Of a DNA stretch of 64,000 nt, positions 36,062 through 45,188 are shown piece after piece (within the stretch, counting starts at the first letter, position 1; every line of letters begins with the position of its first letter). The notes beneath the pieces were generated by a model. The model did no database searches. It saw nothing but the letters and a program-made list of their open reading frames with translations, and was not told where the DNA came from. A program made the translations under genes and the position numbers. The stretch lies in contig NZ_JAWXRD010000031.1 in NCBI RefSeq assembly GCF_033843265.1, positions 36,277 to 100,276 on the forward strand. The letters run 5' to 3'. The DNA comes from Scandinavium lactucae. Its GTDB lineage: Bacteria; Pseudomonadota; Gammaproteobacteria; Enterobacterales; Enterobacteriaceae.

Positions 36062-36505
36062 TCAGTTCAGTGAGATGAAAGAACGGCCACTGTCAGTGGC
36101 CGTCGTGGAGGTCTGTGTGGAGACGGGAATGGTCTTCGTTCCCGTGCTGTAAGACGAAATGCCGATACTGGCGGCATAGTCTCCCCAGGGGTCAATGGTC
36201 GGGGGAACGTAGTCACTGATTTTGTCGCGGGCCGCCTGACAAATCTTTTGGCCAATCTGATTCATGACGTCGGCCAGGTTGGGAAACGTCGGGGCGGTAA
36301 TGGTGGTGGAAATATTTCCCAAACAGTCGGCCAGCGATGATGTGACATTGTCCTGCCGTTGTGACCAGGCATCAGCGGCTTCTTTGGCGCGGTTATAACC
36401 CGCTTCACTGCCAGCTTTTGCCGCAGTGCCTGCCCGGCAGGAAGCCGCCTCGGCGGCAGGAAGGCACGCCAGGAACACAAGGGTGGTACAGAGCATTTTA
36501 CGCAT
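36062..36505 (-). CDS. traL: Exported transfer protein TraL
   Basis: 147 aa, ribosome site GAGGACCTC before the ATG. Signal peptide ending PAAEAAS, mature protein with cysteines (SLADCLGN, GQKICQAARDK) and a Ser/Thr-rich tail. No catalytic motif. Identified by position between sog and traM. Confidence 0.75.
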   Translation of the reverse strand: MRKMLCTTLVFLACLPAAEAASCRAGTAAKAGSEAGYNRAKEAADAWSQRQDNVTSSLADCLGNISTTITAPTFPNLADVMNQIGQKICQAARDKISDYVPPTIDPWGDYAASIGISSYSTGTKTIPVSTQTSTTATDSGRSFISLN

Positions 36506-36512
36506 GAGGTCC

Positions 36513-39500
36513 TCACATGGGTTGCGGTTGATTAGCCGGCTTAGCCTGCGCCCGGGGTGCCTGCTCCGGCTCCGGCGCCGGTGCTTTCGGTGGTGTCCAG
36601 GGTTTGTCGAACCCTAGCTTGCTGTGCAGGGCCGGCGGGATCTTTTCCGGGGAGACAAGAGGGACGGCAAATTTTGGCGCGTCCTTCCCATTAAGCTGAA
36701 ATGCAAAGGTGTCCCGCTGCGCTTCACCATTCTTCATCACGTTGACGGCCGAGCCATGGCCAATCAAGGCGAGTGCGCCAGAATCAGCAACGGTATTCAC
36801 GGCAAGCCAGGTATTTCCGTTGGCGCCCGTGCAGACCCGGGCCAGTACATGGCGCAGTTCACCCTCATGACGCATCACGCCCTGAAGATAATCACCATGG
36901 CCTTTCACCAGGTGCGCCAGCAGTTCGCCTTCAGCGCCTGCCGCATGCATAACCACCGACCCGGCCGCTTTGGATAAGGCAGGGACCACGGCGTTTTCAG
37001 GGGGAGACTGTGGCGGCTTTTGTCCTTCTCCGTCCGGGCCGGTATACAGCAGGCCATGGCCGCGCGGGTCCGGTACCGATAAAGACAGGGCTGCTGCCTG
37101 AACAACCTGCTGCTGCAGCTGCCAGAACGCATTGCCGTCATACGCCGAAAGTTCTGCCGGCGCGACATTGTGCCGGTCAGCAACCAGCAGGCGGTTATCC
37201 TGGGCCGGGGTCATTGACCAGTGGTTGCGGTGTTTCTCCTGGCGCTCATACCCGGTAACGACGCCATCCTTGTCCGTCATGGGAACATTGACGGTCACCG
37301 GCTTCTTACCCAGATATTGCAGCTTCACCATATCCCCGTGCGTCTGACCGCTGTCTTTCAGCGCTTGCTCGAGCTCCACACCCCAGTAGGTTTTATTGCC
37401 CGTTTTCGTGCGCAGTTGGACGTAAAAGCTCTCTGTATTCGCTTTGTCGAACTGATAGGGTGCCCGCCCGGATTCAAGCAGTTTTCCGGTCAGTCCTGTT
37501 CGTAGCGTCTCTTTCTCAAAGACACTCATTTCCGGTGCTGCAGGTTGAGGTACCTTTGGAGGAGCCTGAATGGCGGCGTCATTCCCGCTGGCTGGCAGCG
37601 GCGCATCCTGTGCTGCAGGCGATGCATTCGCGGCAGGTGACGGGGTAGCTTCCTGTCCGGGGGTGCTGATAGTGAGGCCATTCTTTGCCGTCGCTTCAGC
37701 GGCTCTGGCCTGTAGCAGGGCCTCAAACTGTTCGCGCTGCTGCGGGTTTTTCAGATGCACATCAATGTTCTGATCGGCAATCAGCGTCAGTGTGCGCTCG
37801 ATGAACTCAGGGCTACCGGTCACTTCCACGGCGCCGCGCTGATTGGCTTTAGCCGAGAGAAGTGCGGCCAGGATCATGCGGTCATTTTCGCTGGCCTGTG
37901 GTGAGGCCATGACGATGCGATCGCCGTAGTCGCGGAACGCGTCCTCGCCATCAAGCGCGTATACCCAGGTTCTGTCTTCCTGGCGGCTGGTCAGTCCCTG
38001 CAGGAGCTCATCCAGATTTATGCGGGCCACTTCCGGACCTTCAGGGCTGACATCACCCGGCAGGCGGCCAAAAGTGAAGGCGAAGCCATTTTCCGCAACC
38101 GGTGTGGCATCGTTTTCTGCTGCCGGCTGCTGCGGCTGTTCTTCCTGCGATGACGCGGTTTTCAATGGCGGCTCTGTGACCTGGGGAATGCTGGCATCGG
38201 CAACCAGCTCCTCAGCCATTGCGTCCGGAACAAGCGGGCTGGCCTCCGGTGGCACTTCGGCATTCACTGTGTCTGCCTGTGGCGCACTCTGCTGCTCCGG
38301 ATTATCCGTCGCATCGTTGATAACGGGCGGTACATCTGGCGCAGTTACTGGCGGTGTTTCCCCGGGGGTGGCATCCGGTATGGCCAGCTCCGGAGATAAC
38401 ACCGGCTCGTCGGATATCTGCAGGGTGGCCTGTTCATCGGGGGCGTGTTCAGCCATTTCCTCGCTACCCGTCAGTGTGGACGCGGGGTCCGGCGTGTTAT
38501 TCAGAAAGTCATCGAACTGCGGAAATGCTTCCTGAAATTCCGCACCGAAGTCCGGGTAATCCGTGATGTCAGCAAAGGGAACGGCAGGTTCATCCTGCCG
38601 GATGTCGTTGTCAGGCATGCTGTGAGTCTCCGTAAGGGTCTGACGCCAGTCGGGAATGAGTTCATCGAGTACGGGTGCCAGCTGTTCGCGAACCGCATCC
38701 AGCCCGTTGGCCACGTGAACATCGTTAAAGTCGCTGAAGGCAGCGGTGCCGGCGAACGCCTGCGCGCGTTCGCTTTCTGTGAAGGATGGGATGATGTAAA
38801 TGCCGTTGATGGCCGCTGCTGCTTCCTGTGCCTTTTTCGCACCTTTATTGTCCTGCTCACCCCGGGTGTTGGTTTTGGTGAAGTCGTCTTCACCGAGGAT
38901 GATGTGATGGTTATCCGGAAAACGTTCTTTCAAATTCCGTGACACTGTCACCAGGTTGCCGGCATCTACCGTCATTACGACGGGCATTCCTGTCGCCAGA
39001 TGCAGGCTTGCGGCTGTCGCATAGCCTTCTGCATACAGCACAGGCCGCTGCGGGCTGAGCTCACCCCCCACCACAAAGAAATTGCCCGTTTTCTCAGCGC
39101 CTTTCTTCAGGTTCTTGGTGCCGTCAGGCTTGATGTACTGCAGGGTGCGGAGCTCGCCGTCACTGTTTCGCAGAGGAATAACCAGGTTGTAGTATTTATC
39201 CAGACGAACACCCTCCGCAGCTGGCACCCCTTTTCGGGCCAGGTACGCGTGCGTCTCGGGTGCCGGGGGCATTTTGCTCCATTGCCGCGCCAGGGTTTTT
39301 CCCATTTTGGAAAATTCCAACTGTGACTCGACTTCCCTGTCCCAGCGTTTTTGCGCGGTCAGTGCCCGCTGCTTAATCGCCTCTGCCGGGTCATAGGTGT
39401 GTGACCCCGTGGAGGTCCAGTTCACCTTTCCTTCACTTGCCCGGTGATCCTGGTACCAGCCTGCCGGCCGACCATCGAGAAAACCCTGATATACGCCGGA

Positions 39501-39839
39501 AGTGGCGCCGGGTTTATCGCCCTCAGTGGCCACCCTGTGGCGCTTACCATCCATTTCCGGCAGGCCATTTGCGGGCAGTATGAAGCCCGCATCCTGAAGC
39601 ACCTGCGCAAACTCTTCTGCCGGCGTCAGGTTGTCGGTGGTGGTCTGGTTCAGGTTCAGGGCCGTATTTTCGGGAAGCCAGGCCTTAACCTTTTCCAGGT
39701 CTGCGTCTGGCTTTGCAAACCAGAGTTTTTCAGAACGGTCATACTCGAGGGCGTAATCACCGCTTGCCAGCCGTCCGGCAGCACGTAATGCGTCTTTTTT
39801 GCTTTCCGGCGTGATAGTGAGGTAGGTACGTTTTTGCAT
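36513..39839 (-). CDS. sog: Conjugative DNA primase Sog (long form)
   Basis: 1108 aa. An N-terminal small domain (RTYLTITPESKKDALRAAGR) is followed by the primase with a Toprim-like core: E271 in YAEGYATAASLH and the acidic cluster GEDDF near 316-320. A long Pro/Glu/Ala-rich spacer (about 470-600) leads to a C-terminal region ending in a Pro/Gln-rich tail. On IncI plasmids Sog primes the transferred strand, is itself exported to the recipient, and an internal restart gives a short form; the restart site was not located here. Lies between traK and traL as in R64. Confidence 0.9.
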   Translation of the reverse strand: MQKRTYLTITPESKKDALRAAGRLASGDYALEYDRSEKLWFAKPDADLEKVKAWLPENTALNLNQTTTDNLTPAEEFAQVLQDAGFILPANGLPEMDGKRHRVATEGDKPGATSGVYQGFLDGRPAGWYQDHRASEGKVNWTSTGSHTYDPAEAIKQRALTAQKRWDREVESQLEFSKMGKTLARQWSKMPPAPETHAYLARKGVPAAEGVRLDKYYNLVIPLRNSDGELRTLQYIKPDGTKNLKKGAEKTGNFFVVGGELSPQRPVLYAEGYATAASLHLATGMPVVMTVDAGNLVTVSRNLKERFPDNHHIILGEDDFTKTNTRGEQDNKGAKKAQEAAAAINGIYIIPSFTESERAQAFAGTAAFSDFNDVHVANGLDAVREQLAPVLDELIPDWRQTLTETHSMPDNDIRQDEPAVPFADITDYPDFGAEFQEAFPQFDDFLNNTPDPASTLTGSEEMAEHAPDEQATLQISDEPVLSPELAIPDATPGETPPVTAPDVPPVINDATDNPEQQSAPQADTVNAEVPPEASPLVPDAMAEELVADASIPQVTEPPLKTASSQEEQPQQPAAENDATPVAENGFAFTFGRLPGDVSPEGPEVARINLDELLQGLTSRQEDRTWVYALDGEDAFRDYGDRIVMASPQASENDRMILAALLSAKANQRGAVEVTGSPEFIERTLTLIADQNIDVHLKNPQQREQFEALLQARAAEATAKNGLTISTPGQEATPSPAANASPAAQDAPLPASGNDAAIQAPPKVPQPAAPEMSVFEKETLRTGLTGKLLESGRAPYQFDKANTESFYVQLRTKTGNKTYWGVELEQALKDSGQTHGDMVKLQYLGKKPVTVNVPMTDKDGVVTGYERQEKHRNHWSMTPAQDNRLLVADRHNVAPAELSAYDGNAFWQLQQQVVQAAALSLSVPDPRGHGLLYTGPDGEGQKPPQSPPENAVVPALSKAAGSVVMHAAGAEGELLAHLVKGHGDYLQGVMRHEGELRHVLARVCTGANGNTWLAVNTVADSGALALIGHGSAVNVMKNGEAQRDTFAFQLNGKDAPKFAVPLVSPEKIPPALHSKLGFDKPWTPPKAPAPEPEQAPRAQAKPANQPQPM

Positions 39840-39854
39840 AATCAGTTCCTGCTT

Positions 39855-40115
39855 TTATTCAAAGAACCGGCGATACCACCACGGACGTCCGGTCAGCTGC
39901 CTGCCACGCAGGAGGCTAATCAGTCGTTGCCAGAGAACGGTGATGGTGAAGCCGAAGAAGGATAGGATCCGAAAGAAAATAATCAGAAGCGTGACCGCCC
40001 AGAGTGTGCTGGTCTCAGGCCACTGGAACCACGCGAAGTACAACGCAAACAGGACAACCGGAATGCCTGCGATTTCCAGCCGCCGGCCTGCATCCCGCCA
40101 TTCACAGATTTTCAT
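39855..40115 (-). CDS. traK: Transfer protein TraK (IcmT-like)
   Basis: 86 aa. The N-terminus KICEWRDAGRRLEIAGIPVV and the following two membrane segments with a basic C-terminus (GRPWWYRRFFE) are characteristic of IcmT/TraK, a small inner-membrane type IVB component. Overlaps the traJ stop by 4 nt. Confidence 0.88.
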   Translation of the reverse strand: MKICEWRDAGRRLEIAGIPVVLFALYFAWFQWPETSTLWAVTLLIIFFRILSFFGFTITVLWQRLISLLRGRQLTGRPWWYRRFFE

Positions 40116-41269
40116 AATGCTTCCCTCCGCGTCATTTCACATGGGGTGATGACTGTCAGGAGTTCTTTTCGGTCGATTCTCCCTTCCTGATATAGCCGCC
40201 AGGCTTTATCACTCATTCGCGCTTCGCGCTCACTGAGGTGACTATCAATCCAGGTACGCCACTGGGTGTGCTTCAGCAGGCCAAGTGACTCTTTAACCTC
40301 ATCATCAAATATCAGGTATTCCCTGATCGACTGACGTTTACCGTCCGTGGTTCGAAGCAGGCGCTGGGTAATGACGTACTGCAGGTTACTGAGCAGGTTC
40401 CAGGCCATCGCCTCACGCTGGTCCTCAGGGATGAGCATCAGAGCGCGGGGGATAGTCTCCCCGGGGGAGTTGGTGTGCATGGTGGACAGACAGAGGTGCC
40501 CGGACTGACCGTTCATGATGGCACCGCTGAGTGTCGCCGGGTCACGAATCTCACCCACCCCAATCACCCCCGGGGCACGGCGCAGCGTCAGACGAAGATG
40601 TTCTGCGAATGACGTTACGTCCCTGCCTATCTGTGACTGTTCTGGCATCAGGACAGCGCCCGGGAAGTTCAGCAGAAACTCGATAGGGTCTTCCGCCGTG
40701 ACTATCTTGCGGTCGGGGTCGTGTAACGCACAGTGCTGATAAACAGACGCCAGAAAGGTGGACTTACCCGACCCGGTTTCTCCCGTTATCAGGCCCAGGC
40801 CTTTGTGGGGGAGCAGGACCGAGAGTAAATCCTCTTCCAGCCCCAGAGCGTCGAGTTCCGGGATGACTGTCGGGATCGTTCGCAGGGTCAGGGCCGGCAC
40901 CATGTCGTAATCACCGATCGTGGCCTGCACAAAGTTGCAGCGAAAGCGCAGGCTTTCGCCGCGCGCCAGCCCGTAGCGGTTGTACATATCACCGGTCAGT
41001 TGCAGTGCCCGGTCAACGCCTTTACCGGCCTTCAGGTCGCCTTTGATTTGCTCCGAGAACACATCATCCATCAGTCTCGCCAGCTGTGGCGGCTCGATAC
41101 GAAACTCACTGGCGCGAAGTTTACGACCGTGCAAATCCACGACGAGCGGACCGCCTCCCTGCATGAAAATGTCGGAGACGCTGTGACGGGCGCAGTGAAC
41201 CAGAAATGCCCGGAGGCTGTCGGCATGCAGACCGCCGTGCTCATGAAAACTGAATGCGGGGAACGTCAT
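40112..41269 (-). CDS. traJ: Secretion ATPase TraJ (DotB-like, VirB11 class)
   Basis: 385 aa. Walker A GETGSGKST at residues 163-171, downstream AEDPIEF and the His-box-like HLCLSTMHTNSPGET, all typical of VirB11/PilT-type hexameric ATPases. DotB homologues drive assembly and substrate transfer of the type IVB channel. ATGA overlaps with traI and traK. Confidence 0.93.
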   Translation of the reverse strand: MTFPAFSFHEHGGLHADSLRAFLVHCARHSVSDIFMQGGGPLVVDLHGRKLRASEFRIEPPQLARLMDDVFSEQIKGDLKAGKGVDRALQLTGDMYNRYGLARGESLRFRCNFVQATIGDYDMVPALTLRTIPTVIPELDALGLEEDLLSVLLPHKGLGLITGETGSGKSTFLASVYQHCALHDPDRKIVTAEDPIEFLLNFPGAVLMPEQSQIGRDVTSFAEHLRLTLRRAPGVIGVGEIRDPATLSGAIMNGQSGHLCLSTMHTNSPGETIPRALMLIPEDQREAMAWNLLSNLQYVITQRLLRTTDGKRQSIREYLIFDDEVKESLGLLKHTQWRTWIDSHLSEREARMSDKAWRLYQEGRIDRKELLTVITPCEMTRREAL

Positions 41270-42054
41270 TGCGCCCCCTTACGGATAACAGGCTTCCATT
41301 TGTTTTTGTCCACCACGAATCCGGCAGGATCCTGAATGCGTTTGACCTTGTCGCCAATCATCAGCTCATCACGGCTTCCGGTGACACTCTGCTGTGTTTC
41401 CTTCACATCAGGCGCCTGGATGATGCCCTGCTGCAGTAATGTGGAGTAGCGCAGCATGCCAGTGTAATCACGGGTCAGACGGTTAAAATTCGACTCCAGT
41501 GTCCTGTCAGCACTTTGACGGCCATCTTCCCAGCCCTTGCGAACAGCGGCTTCCCAGACGGCTTTTTCTTTGCTGTTTTTTGGCCGCACGCTGGCGTCCG
41601 GTGCATCGATGCGTTTGTTGGCCAGACCGGGCAGAAGCCAGGTACGCCAGCCAGGGGGATTACTGACGAAACGGGCCGGGACCAGAATGTTGTACGTCCG
41701 GTACGCCGTGCGGATCTGGTCAGATGTGACGTGAGCCAGGTCGGCGGAGGTGGCAATGACCGGCGGCAGGTATCCCTGCCGGCTAATGAGGGGGCGGAAG
41801 TCGTACATCGCGTTGAGGGTGCTGTCCCGTTCCGTCAGTATCTGGCGTAACTCCCATGCACGCTGGGCTTTCCCTCCCTGAAAGCCGACGGTCTGGCCAG
41901 CATCATTGAGCATCTGCCAGACCGTATCACTCAGGCCGTTGTAGTCATTCGCGGCCGGGTTCAGGTAATCCTGAATGCTGCCGGGTGGCGCATCGTCTGC
42001 GAGCGCCGGCAGGGTGCTGAATAACAGCAGACCGGCAAGTAACGATCGTTTCAT
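41266..42054 (-). CDS. traI: Outer-membrane complex protein TraI (DotC-like)
   Basis: 262 aa. Signal peptide ending PALADD and the DotC patterns ALNMYDFRPLIS-like (ERDSTLNAMYDFRPLIS) and RTYNILVPARFVSNPPGWRTW. DotC with DotD and DotH forms the outer-membrane ring. Not the F-type relaxase of the same name. No lipobox cysteine is obvious, unlike many DotC proteins. Confidence 0.9.
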   Translation of the reverse strand: MKRSLLAGLLLFSTLPALADDAPPGSIQDYLNPAANDYNGLSDTVWQMLNDAGQTVGFQGGKAQRAWELRQILTERDSTLNAMYDFRPLISRQGYLPPVIATSADLAHVTSDQIRTAYRTYNILVPARFVSNPPGWRTWLLPGLANKRIDAPDASVRPKNSKEKAVWEAAVRKGWEDGRQSADRTLESNFNRLTRDYTGMLRYSTLLQQGIIQAPDVKETQQSVTGSRDELMIGDKVKRIQDPAGFVVDKNKWKPVIRKGAQ

Positions 42055-42506
42055 GCAAGGCGACCTCCCTTATCGGGTAAAGCGAAATACAGCTGAAGTT
42101 CCAGCGGTTGTTGCTTCAGGGTTGCGCGCCAGCCAATCTGCGTTTCCAGCTGGCGGAGCAGGTTTTCGAAGGTGATGTTGCTGACGTGAACACTGACGGG
42201 CAAAGGCAGGCGAACGCCGGTGTAGGCGAAGTTCAGGCCTCGCTGTCGGGCCAGTTGGGCCAGCAGTTCAATGGCATCACCTTCCCAGTCCAGAGACAGC
42301 CTGTCGCTGTTGGCGGTGAACGAGGCTGCAAGATGGCCAGGTGTCTGGTTTAGCGCGCCGTCCTGATAAAGTTGTTGTTGTGTATTGCGCAGCTGTGAGG
42401 CATCAGCGGATACCTGCTGCACGGTAACGGATGTGACTGGCGTACGCTGCGGCTGACAACCGGACAGCAGAACGCATGCCAGCGCGGCAAGAGGAATAAT
42501 CTTCAT
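42051..42506 (-). CDS. traH: Lipoprotein TraH (DotD-like)
   Basis: 151 aa lipoprotein, lipobox VLLSGC with Cys17. C-terminal secretin-N-like fold (VHVSNITFENLLRQLETQIGW) as in DotD, which places DotH in the outer membrane. First gene of the traHIJK group; upstream lies a 131-nt gap after pilV, with none of the rci, traE, traF or traG of R64. Confidence 0.88.
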   Translation of the reverse strand: MKIIPLAALACVLLSGCQPQRTPVTSVTVQQVSADASQLRNTQQQLYQDGALNQTPGHLAASFTANSDRLSLDWEGDAIELLAQLARQRGLNFAYTGVRLPLPVSVHVSNITFENLLRQLETQIGWRATLKQQPLELQLYFALPDKGGRLA

Positions 42507-42608
42507 GTGGAAATTCCTGAATTAACACGGCATCGAATGAGCGTAGCCATGTGCAATAGGGGATAAAAAGATTGAGCTAAACGATGGGGATGAAAATTTA
42601 AAGCTTGA

Positions 42609-42630
42609 GAAAAAGACGTAAGACGTTTTT
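42609..42630 (-). terminator. Weak hairpin with T-run after pilV
   Basis: On the minus strand AAAAACGT and ACGTCTTTTT form a short imperfect stem with a 3-nt loop and a T-run, 8 nt past the pilV stop. It could attenuate transcription into traH. Low stability. Confidence 0.35.
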
Positions 42631-42637
42631 ACACTAC

Positions 42638-43993
42638 TTATGAAACGCCAATTGCCCGCCACTCGACGTCTTGTTTTGCTGTAAACCCTTTGTTTTTCAC
42701 ACAGATCTGAAACTGACTTGCATTAAGCTTCGTTGCATAAGCGCTCGAAATTTCACCGCCGCTTGTATTCTTGTTGTTGACGATACTCACGTTGATTGCG
42801 AATACCGTCCGCATAGGCCGGGGATAGTTTACGACCACACACGAATCATCGGGTATTTTGTAGGCGGTGCCAAATTCTTCCAAATGTGATCCATAATCGA
42901 TGATTCCTTCACTGATGTTCACTGTAGAACCTGATGATTTCCAGACACCGGATTGACAAGAAAGTATCCCACCAGATGAATCGCGGCCTACCAGCCCGTT
43001 GGGGGAACATGAAGCCCCAGTTGAAGCCACGCCATTAATTTGAACAAATTCATTGGTGGTCATGCGGCCATTTGACTGCACTGAACCTGCCTGAACCTGA
43101 CCGGTTGTGAAAATGCCTTTCCCATTAAGGGACTTTATCCAGTTGTTGTCATCCATATAAAGACCACCACCGTGGTCTTCGTTCAACCAGCCCTTGCTGC
43201 CTTTCGTAATGAGCCAGCCGCTCTGACTTCGGACGTCACCTTTTGACGTTACGGCTCCCGCTGTCACGGTCCCGCTGAAGGTGCCCGTTTGAGCATTCAC
43301 GGCTTTGGCGCTGTTAATGTTATTGCCGTTCATATCGATATTGGTATGCATGCGGTTCAGGTCGGGACGGCCATTCACGGCAAAACGATACAAACGATCG
43401 CTTTCTTCAGCACCACCGGCTAACGCATCTGAGGTCAGATACGTCACCAGGTGGCCCGTCTGACCGCTGAGTCCCATGCTGGCCAGGTTGACCTGCCATC
43501 CCCCGCTGGCGCCGCTGGCCACATTGGCCGGGTATATATATCCTCCCAGACCTGAAGTGTTCTGGGCGATGTAACGCTGGGCTTTGAAGGGCAGCTCCTG
43601 GCCGCCAGCTGTCAGGACAAAGGCGACCAGCTTGTCGGTCTGCGTAGGATTACGAGTGACGGCAAGAATATAGGTCTGAGTGCTGTTATTGGACAGTGCA
43701 AACCCGGCGGGCAGATAGCCCTTATCGCGTAACGTCTGACCCGTTACCGTCACTTTCCCGCCCCCTTTTACCTGATTCAGCAGGGTGTCGTAGTTATCCT
43801 GAATATACAGACGGGCACCCTGGTTTACCGTGCCGAGATGCGTGGCCGTGACAGCCCAGCTCTGTTCGTTAATAAAGTTCGCATATCGCTCCATACCGAT
43901 AGGTGCCGCCAGCAAAACAATGGTTAGCACAATGGCCACGGAAATCAGTGATATCCCCCGGTTGATGCGGGGTCTGGCTTTTTTCTTTGTCAT
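42638..43993 (-). CDS. pilV: Type IVb minor pilin / tip adhesin PilV, single fixed C-terminus
   Basis: 451 aa from the ATG at 43993 (ATGA overlap with pilU). Prepilin N-terminus INRG|ISLISVAIVLTIVLL, no Glu at +5. In R64 PilV is the tip adhesin that selects recipients, and its C-terminus is switched by the shufflon. Here the constant region ends in the usual CSPNGLVGRDSSGGILSCQ stretch and then runs into one C-terminal segment of about 100 residues. A site like the shufflon sfx repeat lies exactly at that junction (42941-42959). No second site, no extra segments and no rci follow. Confidence 0.9.
   Translation of the reverse strand: MTKKKARPRINRGISLISVAIVLTIVLLAAPIGMERYANFINEQSWAVTATHLGTVNQGARLYIQDNYDTLLNQVKGGGKVTVTGQTLRDKGYLPAGFALSNNSTQTYILAVTRNPTQTDKLVAFVLTAGGQELPFKAQRYIAQNTSGLGGYIYPANVASGASGGWQVNLASMGLSGQTGHLVTYLTSDALAGGAEESDRLYRFAVNGRPDLNRMHTNIDMNGNNINSAKAVNAQTGTFSGTVTAGAVTSKGDVRSQSGWLITKGSKGWLNEDHGGGLYMDDNNWIKSLNGKGIFTTGQVQAGSVQSNGRMTTNEFVQINGVASTGASCSPNGLVGRDSSGGILSCQSGVWKSSGSTVNISEGIIDYGSHLEEFGTAYKIPDDSCVVVNYPRPMRTVFAINVSIVNNKNTSGGEISSAYATKLNASQFQICVKNKGFTAKQDVEWRAIGVS
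42941..42959 (-). other. Vestigial shufflon recombination site (sfx-like) in pilV
   Basis: On the minus strand TTGTCAATCCGGTGTCTGG. It matches the recalled R64 sfx repeat (GTGCCAATCCGGTNNGTGG) at 14 of 17 defined positions and encodes the same CQSGxW residues at the constant/variable border of PilV. Only one copy is visible in the window. Confidence 0.65.
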
Positions 43994-44652
43994 AATGCAC
44001 CCGATAGTGTCGGTTGAGAGAAGTTCCCGGCAAGGATCGCCAGCAGGGCGAATAACCAGGGGGCGTAAGGTTGAGCTATTTTTCTGGTCAGCAGGGCTGT
44101 TAACACCAGTAACAGAAACGCCCATCCGCTCAGCAGGCAGGCCTGTTGCCAGGGAAACCAGGCACAAAGGGCGGCGATCAGATGCACATCTCCGCGGCCA
44201 ATACCTTCCTCTTTCCGTATGTGCCAGACGGCACCATGGAAGAAGCTGAGGGCAATAAACATGGCCCCGCTACCGACGAGGGCTTCTGTCAGCGAGAGTG
44301 GACTTGCTGGCATGAGGGTTAACAGCAGACCTGTCAGCCAGAATCCCGTGGTAAAGCGGAACGGTAGCCAGCAATTGCGCATATCCAGTAACACCATGGG
44401 AATACCCCAGGCGAGCAGCACAATGTATCGGCCGGCATCGTGCCAGCTAATGTGCTGACACAGGGCGGCGTAAGTCAGCATCATTCCCGTCACGCTAAAT
44501 ACGAGGGCGACACCGATACTCTGCAGGCGCACCAGGCTGGGACCACCATTTGCCAGCAAAAACTCCCGCGCCTGACCGACGAGCTGCCAGGCAGCCAGAG
44601 TCAGTATCAGAGCGGACACGGTCAGAAGTAAGGTATCCGGATACATAGACAT
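43990..44652 (-). CDS. pilU: Prepilin peptidase PilU (A24 family)
   Basis: 220 aa, polytopic. The two catalytic aspartates of type IV prepilin peptidases are visible: Asp90 in MVLLDMRNCWLP and Asp155 in GIGRGDVHLIAAL. It lacks the N-terminal methylase domain, like other type IVb plasmid enzymes. It processes PilS and PilV. Overlaps pilV (ATGA) and pilT (one base). Confidence 0.92.
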   Translation of the reverse strand: MSMYPDTLLLTVSALILTLAAWQLVGQAREFLLANGGPSLVRLQSIGVALVFSVTGMMLTYAALCQHISWHDAGRYIVLLAWGIPMVLLDMRNCWLPFRFTTGFWLTGLLLTLMPASPLSLTEALVGSGAMFIALSFFHGAVWHIRKEEGIGRGDVHLIAALCAWFPWQQACLLSGWAFLLLVLTALLTRKIAQPYAPWLFALLAILAGNFSQPTLSGAL

Positions 44653-45134
44653 CAGGAACCTCCTCCCCGGGATGCCATGTAAGTCGCGTAGATTTTTCGC
44701 GCGTAAATCATCCGGCGTGGTGAGTTGTTTTTAGCAAAACCGGCGTTGTAAGAACCGAGGCATTCCCAATTCACTCCGCATTGTTGCAGGTGCTTTGCCA
44801 GGATCCAGGCACCAATCTGCACGTTGAGACAGGGGTTATCCAGCAACTCCTGTTCGTTTTTCAGGACCCCCATCGCGCGCAACTGGGGGATTTGACGTTC
44901 GTTGATTTGCATCAGCCCGAAGTCGCGGCTGAGTAGCTTTTTCCCGTCCATATTCTTCCCGATAGCTCCGGGATTCATACTGCTTTCCACCCGGGCGATA
45001 GCCCGAAGAAGCAAGGGGTCAACCCGGTACCGGGCGCCAGCCTCATTAAAACAGAACGCTTCTGCGCTAACGGATGCCAGCATGGCGCCGGCGACCGTCA
45101 GGCTGAGCAGGACGAGTTGAAAGGAAAACCGCAT
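44652..45134 (-). CDS. pilT: Pilus lytic transglycosylase PilT (SLT family)
   Basis: 160 aa. Signal peptide ending SVSAEA, catalytic Glu50 in AIARVESSMNPGAIG, then RDFGLMQIN and the GSYNAGFAKN motif of lytic transglycosylases (VirB1 class). It opens peptidoglycan for pilus or channel assembly. Not the retraction ATPase called PilT elsewhere. Confidence 0.92.
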   Translation of the reverse strand: MRFSFQLVLLSLTVAGAMLASVSAEAFCFNEAGARYRVDPLLLRAIARVESSMNPGAIGKNMDGKKLLSRDFGLMQINERQIPQLRAMGVLKNEQELLDNPCLNVQIGAWILAKHLQQCGVNWECLGSYNAGFAKNNSPRRMIYARKIYATYMASRGGGS

Positions 45135-45148
45135 AAGAATGCACTCCA

Positions 45149-45179
45149 GAAAAATGCCGGTAACTGTGTGCTACCGGCA
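45149..45179 (-). terminator. Terminator or attenuator after pilS
   Basis: Perfect 8-bp stem TGCCGGTA (45155-45162) and TACCGGCA (45172-45179) followed on the minus strand by five T. In the gap between pilS and pilT. Such a site after a major pilin gene would allow more pilS mRNA than downstream mRNA. Confidence 0.75.
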
Positions 45180-45188
45180 GGACGGGCA

